Shown here piece after piece: positions 9,545 to 19,304 of a stretch of 64,000 nt of DNA (position 1 is the stretch's first letter; each line of letters opens with the position of its first letter). Source of the stretch: Mucilaginibacter geliditolerans (lineage in GTDB: Bacteria > Bacteroidota > Bacteroidia > Sphingobacteriales > Sphingobacteriaceae); assembly GCF_014200495.1 (NCBI RefSeq), contig NZ_JACHBY010000002.1, positions 1 through 64,000 of the forward strand, written 5' to 3'. Both the position numbers and the translations under genes were made by a program. The notes under the pieces are model-generated. The model had not been told where the DNA came from. It worked only from the letters and a program-made list of their open reading frames with translations, and did not search any database.

Positions 9545-10177
9545 ATGAAAATAGTTTACATAGCTATCTCATTATCCTTGTTTACTTTTTCAATAAGCAA
9601 AGCACAGCAAGCATCATTAACAATAGGTTTAGGTAAACCGCTAACAAGCCGTTCTGCTAAAGATGCTGTGGGTAGCCCCTATTTAACCCCAAATTTTCAA
9701 AGTTGCGAAGTGATCACTCCTGGTAACCATACCTTAACAAATGTGCCGCTCAGGTATAATGTGTATGATCAAACCATTGAGTATACGATCAATAGTCAGG
9801 TATATGATGTAACAGATTCGGTTATGCGTTTTACTTATACTGATTCAGTAATGCAAGTAAACACTTTTTTTAAGCAAAATGGTAAAAGCATTTACTACAA
9901 ATTACTTGTAAAGGGTAACCACTCACTTTTAAAAAACTACCAGGCCGAGATATCCTCAGACGAAGACTGGTATACCAAAAAGATTACTAAAAAATATATC
10001 ACCAAAAGCGAATATTTTCTATTTGACGGCACTAAGGTAACTCAGCTTGGCACGAGTAAAAAGTCTTTTATGGTCGCATTTAATAATAGTCCTGTTGTAA
10101 AGGAGCAGTTTGATAAAGAAACACCTGACCTAAAGGATGAATCATCATTAATAAATTTCTTTAAGGCACTTAAATAA
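9545..10177 (+). CDS. Secreted protein of unknown function in the glycan locus
   Basis: A 210-residue protein with a clear signal peptide (MKIVYIAISLSLFTFSISKAQ) and no family I recognise. The mature part is rich in beta-strand-like, polar segments (YNVYDQTIEYTINSQVYDV) and ends in a basic then acidic tail. It lacks a lipobox, so it should be periplasmic or secreted. It is the first gene of the plus-strand side and has its own LacI-type operator; a further operator separates it from susC. Its position suggests an accessory role in glycan use, or a structural role in the envelope. Confidence 0.75.
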   Translation: MKIVYIAISLSLFTFSISKAQQASLTIGLGKPLTSRSAKDAVGSPYLTPNFQSCEVITPGNHTLTNVPLRYNVYDQTIEYTINSQVYDVTDSVMRFTYTDSVMQVNTFFKQNGKSIYYKLLVKGNHSLLKNYQAEISSDEDWYTKKITKKYITKSEYFLFDGTKVTQLGTSKKSFMVAFNNSPVVKEQFDKETPDLKDESSLINFFKALK

Positions 10178-10288
10178 TACGTTTTTAAGTTCCATTAGTA
10201 ATACCCCGCCTTTGTTCATTTAATAACGCTGTATAGTAAATATTACCCGTATGCGATTTGCCTATGGAGTAGATTATTATGTCATTTT

Positions 10289-10306
10289 TGATAAAAGGTT
10301 TTACCA
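10289..10306 (+). promoter_or_regulatory. LacI-type operator in front of susC
   Basis: TGATAAAAGGTTTTACCA is the same palindrome type as the sites near 7937, 7998 and 9507. It follows CATTTTTG, a near match to the -7 consensus, about 110 nt before the susC start. This places the SusCD operon in the same regulon as the mannosidases. Confidence 0.6.
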
Positions 10307-10413
10307 AAATAAGTTTAACAACAAAGAAAAAGAAAGGAAAATGCCTATGATCTAAACAACTGAAAAACAGCAAATTATAAAAAACACTTTAACTATACTT
10401 TAAACTAATAATC

Positions 10414-13400
10414 ATGAATAAATTTATACAAACATGCCTGTTACTTTTGGCCGTATCCACATTTGCGGGCGCGCAGAGCTTAAAAATAACAGGTAAAATT
10501 ACTGCGAAGGAAGACGCAAGTGTACTTCAAGGAGTAACTGTTACAATAAAGGGATCAAAAAACGGCACCCTGACTGATGCAAAAGGTGAATTTGCAATTA
10601 CTCTCCCATCACCAAATGAAACATTGGTTTTTACCTACATTGGCTATTTAAATAAAGAAGTACCTATAAAGGGTGCACCCGGGTTCTTAAATGTTGTTTT
10701 AGAAGAAGACGGCAAACAATTAGAAGAAGTTACCATTACCACCGCTTTAGGTATCAAACGGAAAGCTAAGGAAATAGGCTATGCAACCCAATCCATATCA
10801 GGTAAGGATCTTACAACAAGCAAACCTATTAACCTTGCACAGGGTTTAACCGGTAAAATTGCAGGTTTACAAATTAACCAGGCAAATAACCAGATTGATG
10901 CGGGCGACCAGATCCGTGTTGTATTGCGTGGAGATAGGTCTTTCGTTGGTAACAACCAGGCACTTTTGGTAGTCGACGGTGTGACCACCAACTTAAGTTA
11001 CCTTAACTCCATTAATCCAAATGATGTTGAAAGTGTAAACGTATTAAAAGGCGCCAACGCGGCAGCGCTGTACGGCTCAGAAGCGTCAAACGGGGTAATT
11101 ATAGTAACTACAAAAAGAGGACAAACTGATGGCGGTGGTTCAGTAACGTTTACAAACACTACCATGCTAAATAAACTATCATATTTCCCTAAGCTGCAAA
11201 ATCAGTTTGGCGGCGGTACCAATTCTGATGCTTTCGGTTTCCCTGAGTACACCCCTTACGAAAATCAAAACTTTGGCGACAGGTATGATGGCAGCTTAAG
11301 GCCAATCGGCCGCACATTACCTGATGGTAGTATACAAATGGTTACCTACTCTGACAGGGCAGATGAAAAAGAAAAATTCTTTGACACTGGCGTTGATGAA
11401 CAAAATGATGTTACCTATTCAGGTGGCGATCAAAAAGGTTCAGTTTTTATGAACGCCCAACGTCTTGACAGTAAAGGAACTACTCCTGGTGATTTAATGA
11501 ACAGAACAGCATTCCGTATCAACGGAACAAGAAGCTATAAAACCTTCATGCTCAACTATTCATTTGATTATACACAACGTAATTACGACAAATCATACAA
11601 CCAGGTCTACAATAACGTTATAAATACCCCATCTGAAATTCCGTTGTCGGAATATTCTGACCTCAACTCATTATATGGTAACCCCAACAATTACTATAAT
11701 GATTATTACCAAAGCCCTTACCAGGGTTTACAGCAGCAACGTCAAACCGAGCGTAAGGATGCTTTATTGGGGAACATATCCTTAAATTATAAAGCTACCG
11801 ATTGGCTAAACTTTACAGTGAGAGGCGGTATCAGCAGCTTTTATATCGTTGGTAAATATACCCAGGCTGCTTTTACGTATTCTGATTTTGCAAAGGCGAG
11901 CGGAAAATCAATCGCTCAAAGTAATTCAACAGCTTCAGAAAGTGATTACGATCAGAACGGTACCCGTTATAACGGAGACTTCCTAGCCACATTTTCACAC
12001 AAAGTTGCAAAGGATTACAGTATTAAATTTATAGCAGGTGCACAATACACTGATAAAAATTCACAATCAATTGGGGTGGGTGCAAGTAACCTTGTAATAC
12101 CCGACCTATATAACGTAAGTAATGTTTCGGGTGTGCCAAGTGCTTCTGAAAGTGTAACAGGAGATCGCCAGTTTGGTATATTTGGTGATTTAACGTTAGG
12201 ATACAAAGATTACTTATTCGTACATGCTTCAGGCAGGCGGGATGAGGATTCAAGACTTGCACCGGATAACCGTAAATTCTTTTACCCTGCCGTAGATGCA
12301 TCATTTGTGTTTACTGACGCAATAAAAGCGCTTAAAGATAAAGATTTCCTGTCATCAGGTAAGATCAGGGCGGGTATCTCAAAAGTTTATACCGTACAAA
12401 TAGGTGATTACTCCCTGCAATCAACATTTGGTACAGGAGCAGGTTTCCCTTACGGTACAACTGCTGGCTTTACCGTAGGCGATGCTGTTTACGATCCTAA
12501 TTTAAAGCCAGAACAAACGGTATCTAAAGAGATCGGTTTGGATCTGGGTTTCCTGCATAACCGCATAACTTTAGAAACATCATACTATTTCGAAACAACA
12601 AAAGATCAGGAAATTGTAACGGGTATTAACACCTCTAATGCAACTGGTTTTAGCAATGCTATAATTAACACCGGTAGCGGTCAAAACCAGGGCGTTGAGG
12701 TTACTATTGCCGCCTCACCTGTATTATCCCTAAGTAATGGATTCAGCTGGAATTTGAGCGTAAATTATGCATATAATGAAAACAAAGCTACCTCATTATA
12801 TCAGGGCTTACCAAACTTAAGCATTGGCAACGATAACTATATCGTAGTGGGTGAATCATATCCCCGCCTTTTAGGTAACGATTACAATCGCGATCCAAAA
12901 GGCCGTGTAATTGTTAACCCGGTAACAGGTTTACCAACCGTAAATAATGCCCTGGTAGATTTTGGACAAACGAACCCTAAAAATATATTAGGTCTTACTA
13001 CAAGCTTTACTTACAAGCACTTTACACTTACAGGTACCGGAGAATTAAGAACCGGAGCAGTTGTTTACAATGGTTTTGCAAGTACGCTTGATTTCTCAGG
13101 TGTAAGCTACACATCTGCAGAAGCTGGCCGTGAGCGTTTTGTATATCCAAATTCTGTTATTGAAACTTCACCAGGTGTATATACCCAAAATACAAATATC
13201 ACAACTAACAATGGAGGTGGTGGCTTTTGGGCAGACGGTATACGTGATAACGTAATGTCTAATTATGTTACCAGCGCCGACTATTTTAAAATAAGAGAGC
13301 TATCGTTATCATACGATTTCCCTCAATCATTATTAAAACAAACTGGCTTTATTAAAAAAGCAAGCTTCGCACTTATCGGAAGGAACCTGTTTATGTTCAG

Positions 13401-13527
13401 GCCTAAATCAAATATCTATACCGACCCGGAAATTAACGTAGGTACTGATAACGCACAAGGTGTTAACAACCTGAATCAAACCCCTCCTACCCGTATTTAT
13501 GGTTTCACCTTAAGCGCAGGATTTTAA
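10414..13527 (+). CDS. SusC/RagA-type TonB-linked outer-membrane transporter
   Basis: A 1037-residue outer-membrane barrel that imports oligosaccharides together with its SusD partner, powered by TonB. The signal peptide is MNKFIQTCLLLLAVSTFAGAQ. A carboxypeptidase-like regulatory beta-sandwich (about 24-100, GVTVTIKGSKNGTLTDAKGEF) follows, then the TonB-box region (LEEVTITTALGI), the plug (VLKGANAAALYGSEASNGVIIVTTKRG) and a long barrel ending in ..YGFTLSAGF with the terminal phenylalanine of outer-membrane proteins. susD follows after 12 nt. Context with two GH92 enzymes suggests mannan or N-glycan fragments as cargo. Confidence 0.95.
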   Translation: MNKFIQTCLLLLAVSTFAGAQSLKITGKITAKEDASVLQGVTVTIKGSKNGTLTDAKGEFAITLPSPNETLVFTYIGYLNKEVPIKGAPGFLNVVLEEDGKQLEEVTITTALGIKRKAKEIGYATQSISGKDLTTSKPINLAQGLTGKIAGLQINQANNQIDAGDQIRVVLRGDRSFVGNNQALLVVDGVTTNLSYLNSINPNDVESVNVLKGANAAALYGSEASNGVIIVTTKRGQTDGGGSVTFTNTTMLNKLSYFPKLQNQFGGGTNSDAFGFPEYTPYENQNFGDRYDGSLRPIGRTLPDGSIQMVTYSDRADEKEKFFDTGVDEQNDVTYSGGDQKGSVFMNAQRLDSKGTTPGDLMNRTAFRINGTRSYKTFMLNYSFDYTQRNYDKSYNQVYNNVINTPSEIPLSEYSDLNSLYGNPNNYYNDYYQSPYQGLQQQRQTERKDALLGNISLNYKATDWLNFTVRGGISSFYIVGKYTQAAFTYSDFAKASGKSIAQSNSTASESDYDQNGTRYNGDFLATFSHKVAKDYSIKFIAGAQYTDKNSQSIGVGASNLVIPDLYNVSNVSGVPSASESVTGDRQFGIFGDLTLGYKDYLFVHASGRRDEDSRLAPDNRKFFYPAVDASFVFTDAIKALKDKDFLSSGKIRAGISKVYTVQIGDYSLQSTFGTGAGFPYGTTAGFTVGDAVYDPNLKPEQTVSKEIGLDLGFLHNRITLETSYYFETTKDQEIVTGINTSNATGFSNAIINTGSGQNQGVEVTIAASPVLSLSNGFSWNLSVNYAYNENKATSLYQGLPNLSIGNDNYIVVGESYPRLLGNDYNRDPKGRVIVNPVTGLPTVNNALVDFGQTNPKNILGLTTSFTYKHFTLTGTGELRTGAVVYNGFASTLDFSGVSYTSAEAGRERFVYPNSVIETSPGVYTQNTNITTNNGGGGFWADGIRDNVMSNYVTSADYFKIRELSLSYDFPQSLLKQTGFIKKASFALIGRNLFMFRPKSNIYTDPEINVGTDNAQGVNNLNQTPPTRIYGFTLSAGF

Positions 13528-13539
13528 TTAAATATAGAA

Positions 13540-15090
13540 ATGATGAAAAAGATATTAACAATTGCATTTGTAGCACTTAGTTTAGGTGCCTGCAAAAAAG
13601 GGTTTGACATAAATGACAACCCCAATTCGTCAACAGATGCTTATCCGGGTTTGGTTTTAACCAATGCGTTAAATACCACCGCATCAAGCACTACAGGTTC
13701 ATATGAATTTTACCGTTTTGCATCGCCATGGATAGGTTACTGGAACTTTAGTGGTGCGATCTCCGGCTTTTTAGAAGAACGCAGCTATAATATCACCCCA
13801 AGTTATGCAGGTGCAACCGATACATGGGCAAATCTTTATAATAACCTGGAAGATTATGAATACCTGGAAACCCAAAGCAAAGTATTAGGAAAGCCTTATT
13901 TTGAAGCTATAGCCAAAACCATGAAGGCTTTTGACTATCAGTACTTGGTTGATTTTTATGGTGATATTCCATATACACAGGCCTTACAATCAACAAAATT
14001 CATCAGGCCAAAATATGATAAAGCTCAGGCTATTTATGAAGACCTTGCCAACAAGCTTGATACTGCTGCTAATCTGTTTAAAGCGAATATTGGAAAGGTA
14101 GCCTCAACTGATCTGCCATACGACATTATGTATGGTGGCGATATGACTTTGTGGGGCAAGTTTGCTAATACGCTTAAACTACGTATACTATTGAGGCAAA
14201 CAGAGATGACAGGCCGTACTGATTATATTAAAAGTGAGATTGCAAAAATTAATGCTAATGGTTTAGGGTACTTAACCGCAGGTGAAACAGCTAACGTTCA
14301 GCCTGGCTATTTAAACAGTAGTGGTAAGCAAAATCCTTTTTATTCATCATTTGGCTATGATACGCAACACAACCCACAATCTGGGCACCAGTATTATCTG
14401 GCAGCTGAGTATTCAATTGATTTTTACCAAAACAATGATGATCCGAGACTTGGAAGGTTTTTCTCAACAATTAACGATGGTGCCGGCACAACTTATGTAG
14501 GTCACCCATTTGGCCCTACTGCTACCGAGGCTGAAAAACCCGCTTACATATCTGCTATTGGCCCGGGCTTAGTTGCCTATCCTGACGATGCATCAAGAGC
14601 GCAACCTTTAATAACTGATTTTGAAAGTCTGTTTTTACAAGCTGAAGCTGCTGAACGTGGCCTGATAAGCGGGGATGCAAGAACGTTTTATGAAGCTGGC
14701 GTTACCCAATCATTTATTGCATTGGATTTAACTACCGACCAGGCTGCTACCTACTTAAGCTCATCTTCCGTTGCTAATTGGGATGATCCTGCAAATACCG
14801 GCAGTGGAATTAGTGCTGAAAGTACCAGTTACGATGATAAGCTAATCTTGATCATTAAACAAAAATGGGCTGCAGCAAATGGCTTTAATGATATTGAATC
14901 ATGGTGCGATTATCGCAGGTTAGGTTTGCCGGCTGATATCCCAATATCAAACAACCCTGCAGCAACAACCAGGAAAATACCTGTAAGGATGCCTTATCCG
15001 CAAAGCGAATATAGCTACAACCCGGATAACGTTTTGGCTGAGGGTAATATAAGCCAATTTACCTCAAGAGTATTTTGGGATGTTAAATAG
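13540..15090 (+). CDS. SusD/RagB-type surface glycan-binding lipoprotein
   Basis: Outer-membrane lipoprotein that forms the lid of the SusC transporter and binds substrate. The signal peptide ends in the lipobox LGAC (Cys18), followed by KKGFDINDNPNS. The rest is the TPR-rich SusD fold of the SusD-like_2 group, with the usual segments FDYQYLVDFYGDIPYTQA and WCDYRRLGLP near the end. The 516-aa length is normal. It lies 12 nt after susC and 13 nt before the next lipoprotein gene, so the three form one operon. Confidence 0.94.
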   Translation: MMKKILTIAFVALSLGACKKGFDINDNPNSSTDAYPGLVLTNALNTTASSTTGSYEFYRFASPWIGYWNFSGAISGFLEERSYNITPSYAGATDTWANLYNNLEDYEYLETQSKVLGKPYFEAIAKTMKAFDYQYLVDFYGDIPYTQALQSTKFIRPKYDKAQAIYEDLANKLDTAANLFKANIGKVASTDLPYDIMYGGDMTLWGKFANTLKLRILLRQTEMTGRTDYIKSEIAKINANGLGYLTAGETANVQPGYLNSSGKQNPFYSSFGYDTQHNPQSGHQYYLAAEYSIDFYQNNDDPRLGRFFSTINDGAGTTYVGHPFGPTATEAEKPAYISAIGPGLVAYPDDASRAQPLITDFESLFLQAEAAERGLISGDARTFYEAGVTQSFIALDLTTDQAATYLSSSSVANWDDPANTGSGISAESTSYDDKLILIIKQKWAAANGFNDIESWCDYRRLGLPADIPISNNPAATTRKIPVRMPYPQSEYSYNPDNVLAEGNISQFTSRVFWDVK

Positions 15091-15103
15091 TTAACCTTTA
15101 AAG

Positions 15104-16021
15104 ATGAAAATGATGAAAAAGAATAATATAATAAAATACTTACTGCCAATAGTTTTGGCCGGGGTGTTTACCTCCTGCAAGGATTCATACCCGCAACCGG
15201 ATTTTTCCACAGTCCCACCCATAATTGAGTTACCGGTGGCATCACCCGCAGGTGATACAGGCGGGAATTATATGTCCGAAGGCGTTACAGCCTCAGCTAC
15301 CCCAACAGATATTTACATTATAGTGAATTATGCGGCACCAAATCCAAATACTTCCGATGTAAATGTTACCCTGGCTGTAGATTCAGTCGGGCCAAATTCT
15401 GTATTTGGAAAATATAAGGCAGTTCATGACACAATCCCTCCCCTGCCTGCGGCTGCTTTTAGTTTAAGCAATACAGTTATAATCCCTAAAGGTGTGGGTA
15501 AGGTTGAATACCATATAAAGATCAATACAGCAGCAATTCCTGATATTACAAAAACTTATGGCCTGCCGTTAAAAATTGTAAGTGCATCAAGTGGAACAAT
15601 CAGTGGTAATTTTGGGACATTGGTATTACTGATTGGTGTTAAGAATATTTATGATGGTACTTATACCTTAACCGGAAATATTACCAGAAACTCAGCTACT
15701 GGCCCTGATTTAAGTTTAGGAGGAAGTTATAAAGCGGGGTTAACAACTCATGTTACAACTTTAACATCCAACACAGATTCGTTTACTCAATATTGGAAGG
15801 ACGGCAGCGGCGTTGCCGGAATTGACGGATTGTTCTTATCAGTAGATCCTGCTACTAATAAAGTTACAGTTGCATCAACAAGCAACGCTGTGCTAAAGAA
15901 TACCGACGGTTACAATAATCATTATGACCCTACTACCAAAACTTTCTACCTGGCTTTTGATTGGGGCGTGGCTCCAAGCACGAGGCTGGCAGTTGATACT
16001 TTGGTTTATACCGGCCCATAA
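15104..16021 (+). CDS. Surface lipoprotein with BT_3987-like (DUF1735) domain
   Basis: A 305-residue lipoprotein: the signal peptide ends in FTSC followed by KDSYPQPDF. The next segment (about 60-165, ending VEYHIKINTAAIPDITKTYGLPLKIVSA) resembles the DUF1735/BT_3987-like N-terminal domain found in SusE/F-position proteins of mannan loci. The C-terminal half (LTGNITRNSATGPDLSL, YWKDGSGVAGIDGLFLSVDP) is a putative binding module. It is the third gene of the susCD operon and is probably a surface glycan-binding protein. Several start codons (Met1, 3, 4) are possible; the first is given. Confidence 0.85.
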   Translation: MKMMKKNNIIKYLLPIVLAGVFTSCKDSYPQPDFSTVPPIIELPVASPAGDTGGNYMSEGVTASATPTDIYIIVNYAAPNPNTSDVNVTLAVDSVGPNSVFGKYKAVHDTIPPLPAAAFSLSNTVIIPKGVGKVEYHIKINTAAIPDITKTYGLPLKIVSASSGTISGNFGTLVLLIGVKNIYDGTYTLTGNITRNSATGPDLSLGGSYKAGLTTHVTTLTSNTDSFTQYWKDGSGVAGIDGLFLSVDPATNKVTVASTSNAVLKNTDGYNNHYDPTTKTFYLAFDWGVAPSTRLAVDTLVYTGP

Positions 16022-16027
16022 CCTACT

Positions 16028-16061
16028 TTCAGCCTTTTCCTTTTTATAGGAAAAGGCTGAA
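16028..16061 (+). terminator. Hairpin directly after the susCD operon
   Basis: TTCAGCCTTTTCCT and its complement AGGAAAAGGCTGAA form a 14-bp stem with a 6-nt loop 7 nt after the stop codon. There is no clear T-run after it, so it may protect the 3' end while the hairpin at 16133 terminates. Confidence 0.6.
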
Positions 16062-16132
16062 TAATCTCTGCAATAGCAGGAATTATAAATATTCCTCTTC
16101 TTAGTTCTTTATTAATAATACAGTTATAGTTG

Positions 16133-16166
16133 AGTACTTGTTGTGAAGGCAACAAGTACTTTTTAT
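16133..16166 (+). terminator. Intrinsic terminator downstream of the susCD operon
   Basis: AGTACTTGTTG and CAACAAGTACT form a perfect 11-bp stem with loop TGAAGG, followed by TTTTTAT. The remaining sequence up to 16347 contains no gene and no clear -7 element for the next operon. Confidence 0.85.
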
Positions 16167-16347
16167 AAAAGGCTTTTATAAACTTAACCCATATCAAAAT
16201 CAATGATAATATACCTTACGCCCCCTGAACCAGGTTAGAACTGCTTAAAATTTATCTGTTTTGGCAGATGCGATGATAAATCCTTTTACTAAATTATTAT
16301 ATTGGCAATACTTTAACTGATTAATAATTGTAGCTAATATTATTTAT

Positions 16348-17679
16348 ATGAGCATTACGCCAAAACTTAACAATTTTGATTTGTCAATGATCGTTATTAG
16401 CCTGGTTGTAGGCATGGGTATTTTCGAAACTCCGGCACAGGTAGCACTCAATGTTAGCAACCCTTATTTATATTTTGGTGCCTGGATTTTTGGCGGCGCT
16501 ATCAGTTTGTGCGGGGCACTTACTTTTGCCGAAATTGGCGCTCGCTACCCTACTACCGGAGGCTTCTATAAAGTACTTTCCTATTGCTTTCATCCAGCTT
16601 TTGCTTTTATGATCAATTGGATAGTAGTAATTAGTAATGCTGCATCAGTAGCAGCGGTGGCCCTTATTGGAGCTGAATATTTAAACCCGCTACTATTACC
16701 CACTGATTTACAACATACCATAGGGATTAAACTTATATCAATAACTTCAGTGCTTATTCTTTACGGTAATAATTTATTTGGTATAAAAATGAGTTCAATG
16801 GTCCAAAACATATTTACGATTTTTAAAATTGGTTTGATATTGATTTTATGCACCAGTATATTTAAAAGCAGTTCATTTACTGCTGTAAAGATGGTTACTC
16901 ACCCTTTAGCGCAAACTACTTTAGGCGGATTTGGAATTAGCATGGTCGCCATATTTTTTACTTATGGCGGTTATCAGCAAACTATAAACTTTGGTGGTGA
17001 TAGTATTAACGCTAAAAGGAACATTCCTAAAGCAATTTTTATCGGCATGGTCACGCTTATTTTTTTGTACCTGCTTATCAATTTTGCATATTTCAGAGCA
17101 TGGGGACTTGAGGGTTTGAGGCATAAACCTGCACTGGCTGCCACACTGGCGGGTACTATTTCAGGAGAAATAGGATATAAGATAACTTCCTTACTAATGT
17201 TTATTTCAGTTATGGCATTTATCAATGTAAATATCATGTCGAATCCCAGGATATATTATGCTATGGCAGAAGATGGCGTATTGCCACAGAAATTCAAACA
17301 GGTAAACCAAAACACTCAGGTACAGGCGTTTGGATTAAGTTTTTTTGTAGTAACTGTAATATTTATATTACTATTTGTTAACTCGTTTCAGAAAATCCTA
17401 AATTACGTAATGTTCTTTGATACCATCGGATTATCCTCCGCTGCGGCATCTATTTTTTTCTTGCGAAAAAAAACCCGGCACCTGGATAAAACAGGTATTT
17501 ATACTATTAAATGGTATCCGGCTATCCCAATTTTATTTATTATTACTTACTTGTTTGTTACTATAACTATTTTTATTGCAAATCCAATGGCCGCCTTCAT
17601 ATGCCTGTGCGCATTCTTAACTGGCTTGATCATATATTTTATCACAAAAGCAAGTAAAAGCCCAATTACCCCCTTATGA
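16348..17679 (+). CDS. APC-family amino-acid permease
   Basis: A 443-residue inner-membrane transporter with about twelve hydrophobic segments and the amino-acid/polyamine/organocation signature near the N-terminus (VGMGIFETPAQVA; GALTFAEIGARYPTTGGFYK). It should import or exchange an amino acid by proton symport or antiport. Its stop codon overlaps the start of the next gene (ATGA), a PLP enzyme of the Cys/Met metabolism family. The likeliest cargo is therefore a sulfur or related amino acid. This is inferred from context; the substrate cannot be read from sequence. Confidence 0.9.
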   Translation: MSITPKLNNFDLSMIVISLVVGMGIFETPAQVALNVSNPYLYFGAWIFGGAISLCGALTFAEIGARYPTTGGFYKVLSYCFHPAFAFMINWIVVISNAASVAAVALIGAEYLNPLLLPTDLQHTIGIKLISITSVLILYGNNLFGIKMSSMVQNIFTIFKIGLILILCTSIFKSSSFTAVKMVTHPLAQTTLGGFGISMVAIFFTYGGYQQTINFGGDSINAKRNIPKAIFIGMVTLIFLYLLINFAYFRAWGLEGLRHKPALAATLAGTISGEIGYKITSLLMFISVMAFINVNIMSNPRIYYAMAEDGVLPQKFKQVNQNTQVQAFGLSFFVVTVIFILLFVNSFQKILNYVMFFDTIGLSSAAASIFFLRKKTRHLDKTGIYTIKWYPAIPILFIITYLFVTITIFIANPMAAFICLCAFLTGLIIYFITKASKSPITPL

Positions 17680-18863
17680 TGGACCTTTCTTTTATACTTA
17701 ATGAACTTGGCGAAGACAGAGATAACTACTATAATGCTGTTTCTCCGCCAATAATGCAAACCAGCAATTTCACCTTCAATACAATTGCGGAGATGCGAAA
17801 CGCGATGGCCGGTGAATTTGACAACAATTTATATTCAAGGGGGCAGAATCCTACGCTTACTATCCTTCGGAAAAAACTGGCTGCCTTAGATGGCGCTGAA
17901 GATGCATTGCTATTTTCAAGTGGTATTGCTGCCATAAGCGTGCCGTTACTTACTTTATTAACATCTGGTGATCACATTATAGCAATTGAAAACCCTTACA
18001 GTTGGACAGCCAAGCTTTTTAGTGATTTTCTGCCGAAATTCGGTATCACCACTACATTTATAAATGGTTGCGACTTTAATAATTTTGAAAAAGCAGTGCA
18101 GTCACAAACCCGTCTTATTTACCTGGAAAGCCCTAACTCATACAGTTATGAGATACAGGATATAAAAAGAGTTGCTGATCTGGCCCATAGAAAAGGTATT
18201 ATAACAATGATCGACAATAGTTATAGTACGCCTATATTTCAGCTGCCTATAGCTATGGGTATTGACTTGGTAGCACAATCGGCCACCAAATATATCGGTG
18301 GCCATTCAGACGTAGTTGCGGGCGTTCTCACAGGTAGCAAAGCCATTATAAAGAAGATATTTGAAAATGAATTTATGAATTTGGGGCCTGCTATATCTCC
18401 TAATTCGGCATGGTTACTATTAAGAGGATTAAGAACACTGCCATTACGCTTGCAACGAAGCTTTGAGAGCACAAAAAAAATTATTGAATGGTTAAATCAT
18501 CATCCGGCGGTTGAAGAGGTTATTTGGCCATTTAATGTAGGTTTTCCGCAATTTGAGCTGGCTCAAAAACAAATGCTGGGGTGTGGCGGCTTATTCAGCT
18601 TTATATTAAAAGACAGCTCATTTGCTAAAATTGAGCTGTTTTGTGATCGGTTAGCTCATATATCTATCGCCGTGTCATGGGGCGGGTATGAAAGTTTAAT
18701 ATTGCCTGTTATTGCCTCCATAACCAACCAGCAATATAATTTGCAGAACAAACAGCACCAACTGATCAGAATGTACATTGGATTAGAAGACCCGGACTAT
18801 TTAATTAAAGATATGCAACAGGCTTTTGAGCAATGGAGCAATTACGGCGCGCCAGAAAATTAA
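17676..18863 (+). CDS. Cys/Met-metabolism PLP-dependent enzyme (cystathionine lyase/synthase family)
   Basis: A 395-residue fold-type I PLP enzyme of the trans-sulfuration family. The PLP-binding lysine is in the canonical motif SATKYIGGHSD, and the cofactor-contact segments YSRGQNPT, ALLFSSGIAA and MIDNSYSTP are present. The family contains cystathionine beta- and gamma-lyases, gamma-synthase and methionine gamma-lyase, and sequence alone does not pick one. The 4-nt overlap with the permease gene implies translational coupling and joint use: uptake then cleavage of a sulfur amino acid, or C-S bond formation. Confidence 0.92.
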   Translation: MMDLSFILNELGEDRDNYYNAVSPPIMQTSNFTFNTIAEMRNAMAGEFDNNLYSRGQNPTLTILRKKLAALDGAEDALLFSSGIAAISVPLLTLLTSGDHIIAIENPYSWTAKLFSDFLPKFGITTTFINGCDFNNFEKAVQSQTRLIYLESPNSYSYEIQDIKRVADLAHRKGIITMIDNSYSTPIFQLPIAMGIDLVAQSATKYIGGHSDVVAGVLTGSKAIIKKIFENEFMNLGPAISPNSAWLLLRGLRTLPLRLQRSFESTKKIIEWLNHHPAVEEVIWPFNVGFPQFELAQKQMLGCGGLFSFILKDSSFAKIELFCDRLAHISIAVSWGGYESLILPVIASITNQQYNLQNKQHQLIRMYIGLEDPDYLIKDMQQAFEQWSNYGAPEN

Positions 18864-19032
18864 AAATATGGCGGTATTTTGATGGCGATGAGCGATAACC
18901 TACACTATCAGCAGTAAATTGATTTATTTAAGCAGTAGCCGTAACTTTTATCAATCAAAATCTTTAAATTATTTATATCAACCGCTTTAAATCTTCAATA
19001 AAAGAGTTCGAAATTTACGGTCTAAAGGTCAC

Positions 19033-19065
19033 AAAAAGCCTTTCAGCGTTGCTGGGGGGCTTTTT
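19033..19065 (+). terminator. Intrinsic terminator after the permease/PLP-enzyme pair
   Basis: AAAAAGCCTTTCAGC pairs with GCTGGGGGGCTTTTT (including three G-U pairs) around a GTT loop and is followed by a T-run. It is about 170 nt after the stop. The rest of 18864-19304 holds no gene; a TTCGAA-containing stretch near 19000 looks slightly like a tRNA T-arm but has no tRNA around it. Confidence 0.75.
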
Positions 19066-19304
19066 TAGTTAGTATAGATGCAAGTCTACAGACATACACA
19101 TCCGAAGTCGGAAACTACGAGACAAGCTGTGACAAATAAATCTCTGAAAACAATAATTTAAACCAAGTCAATAACTTTTAATTTTAAGTGTGTTAACAAT
19201 AGAACGATTTTTTCTTAGAATTACCACTTGATTAATAACACACTGAAAAAATACTTTACAAAAATATTAATCGGCTTTCTCTAATAATTTAAGTATTTGA
19301 AATA

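Noticed and set aside
18995..19030. T-arm-like sequence GAGTTCGAAAT before the terminator at 19033
   Set aside because: No acceptor, D- or anticodon arm can be built around it.
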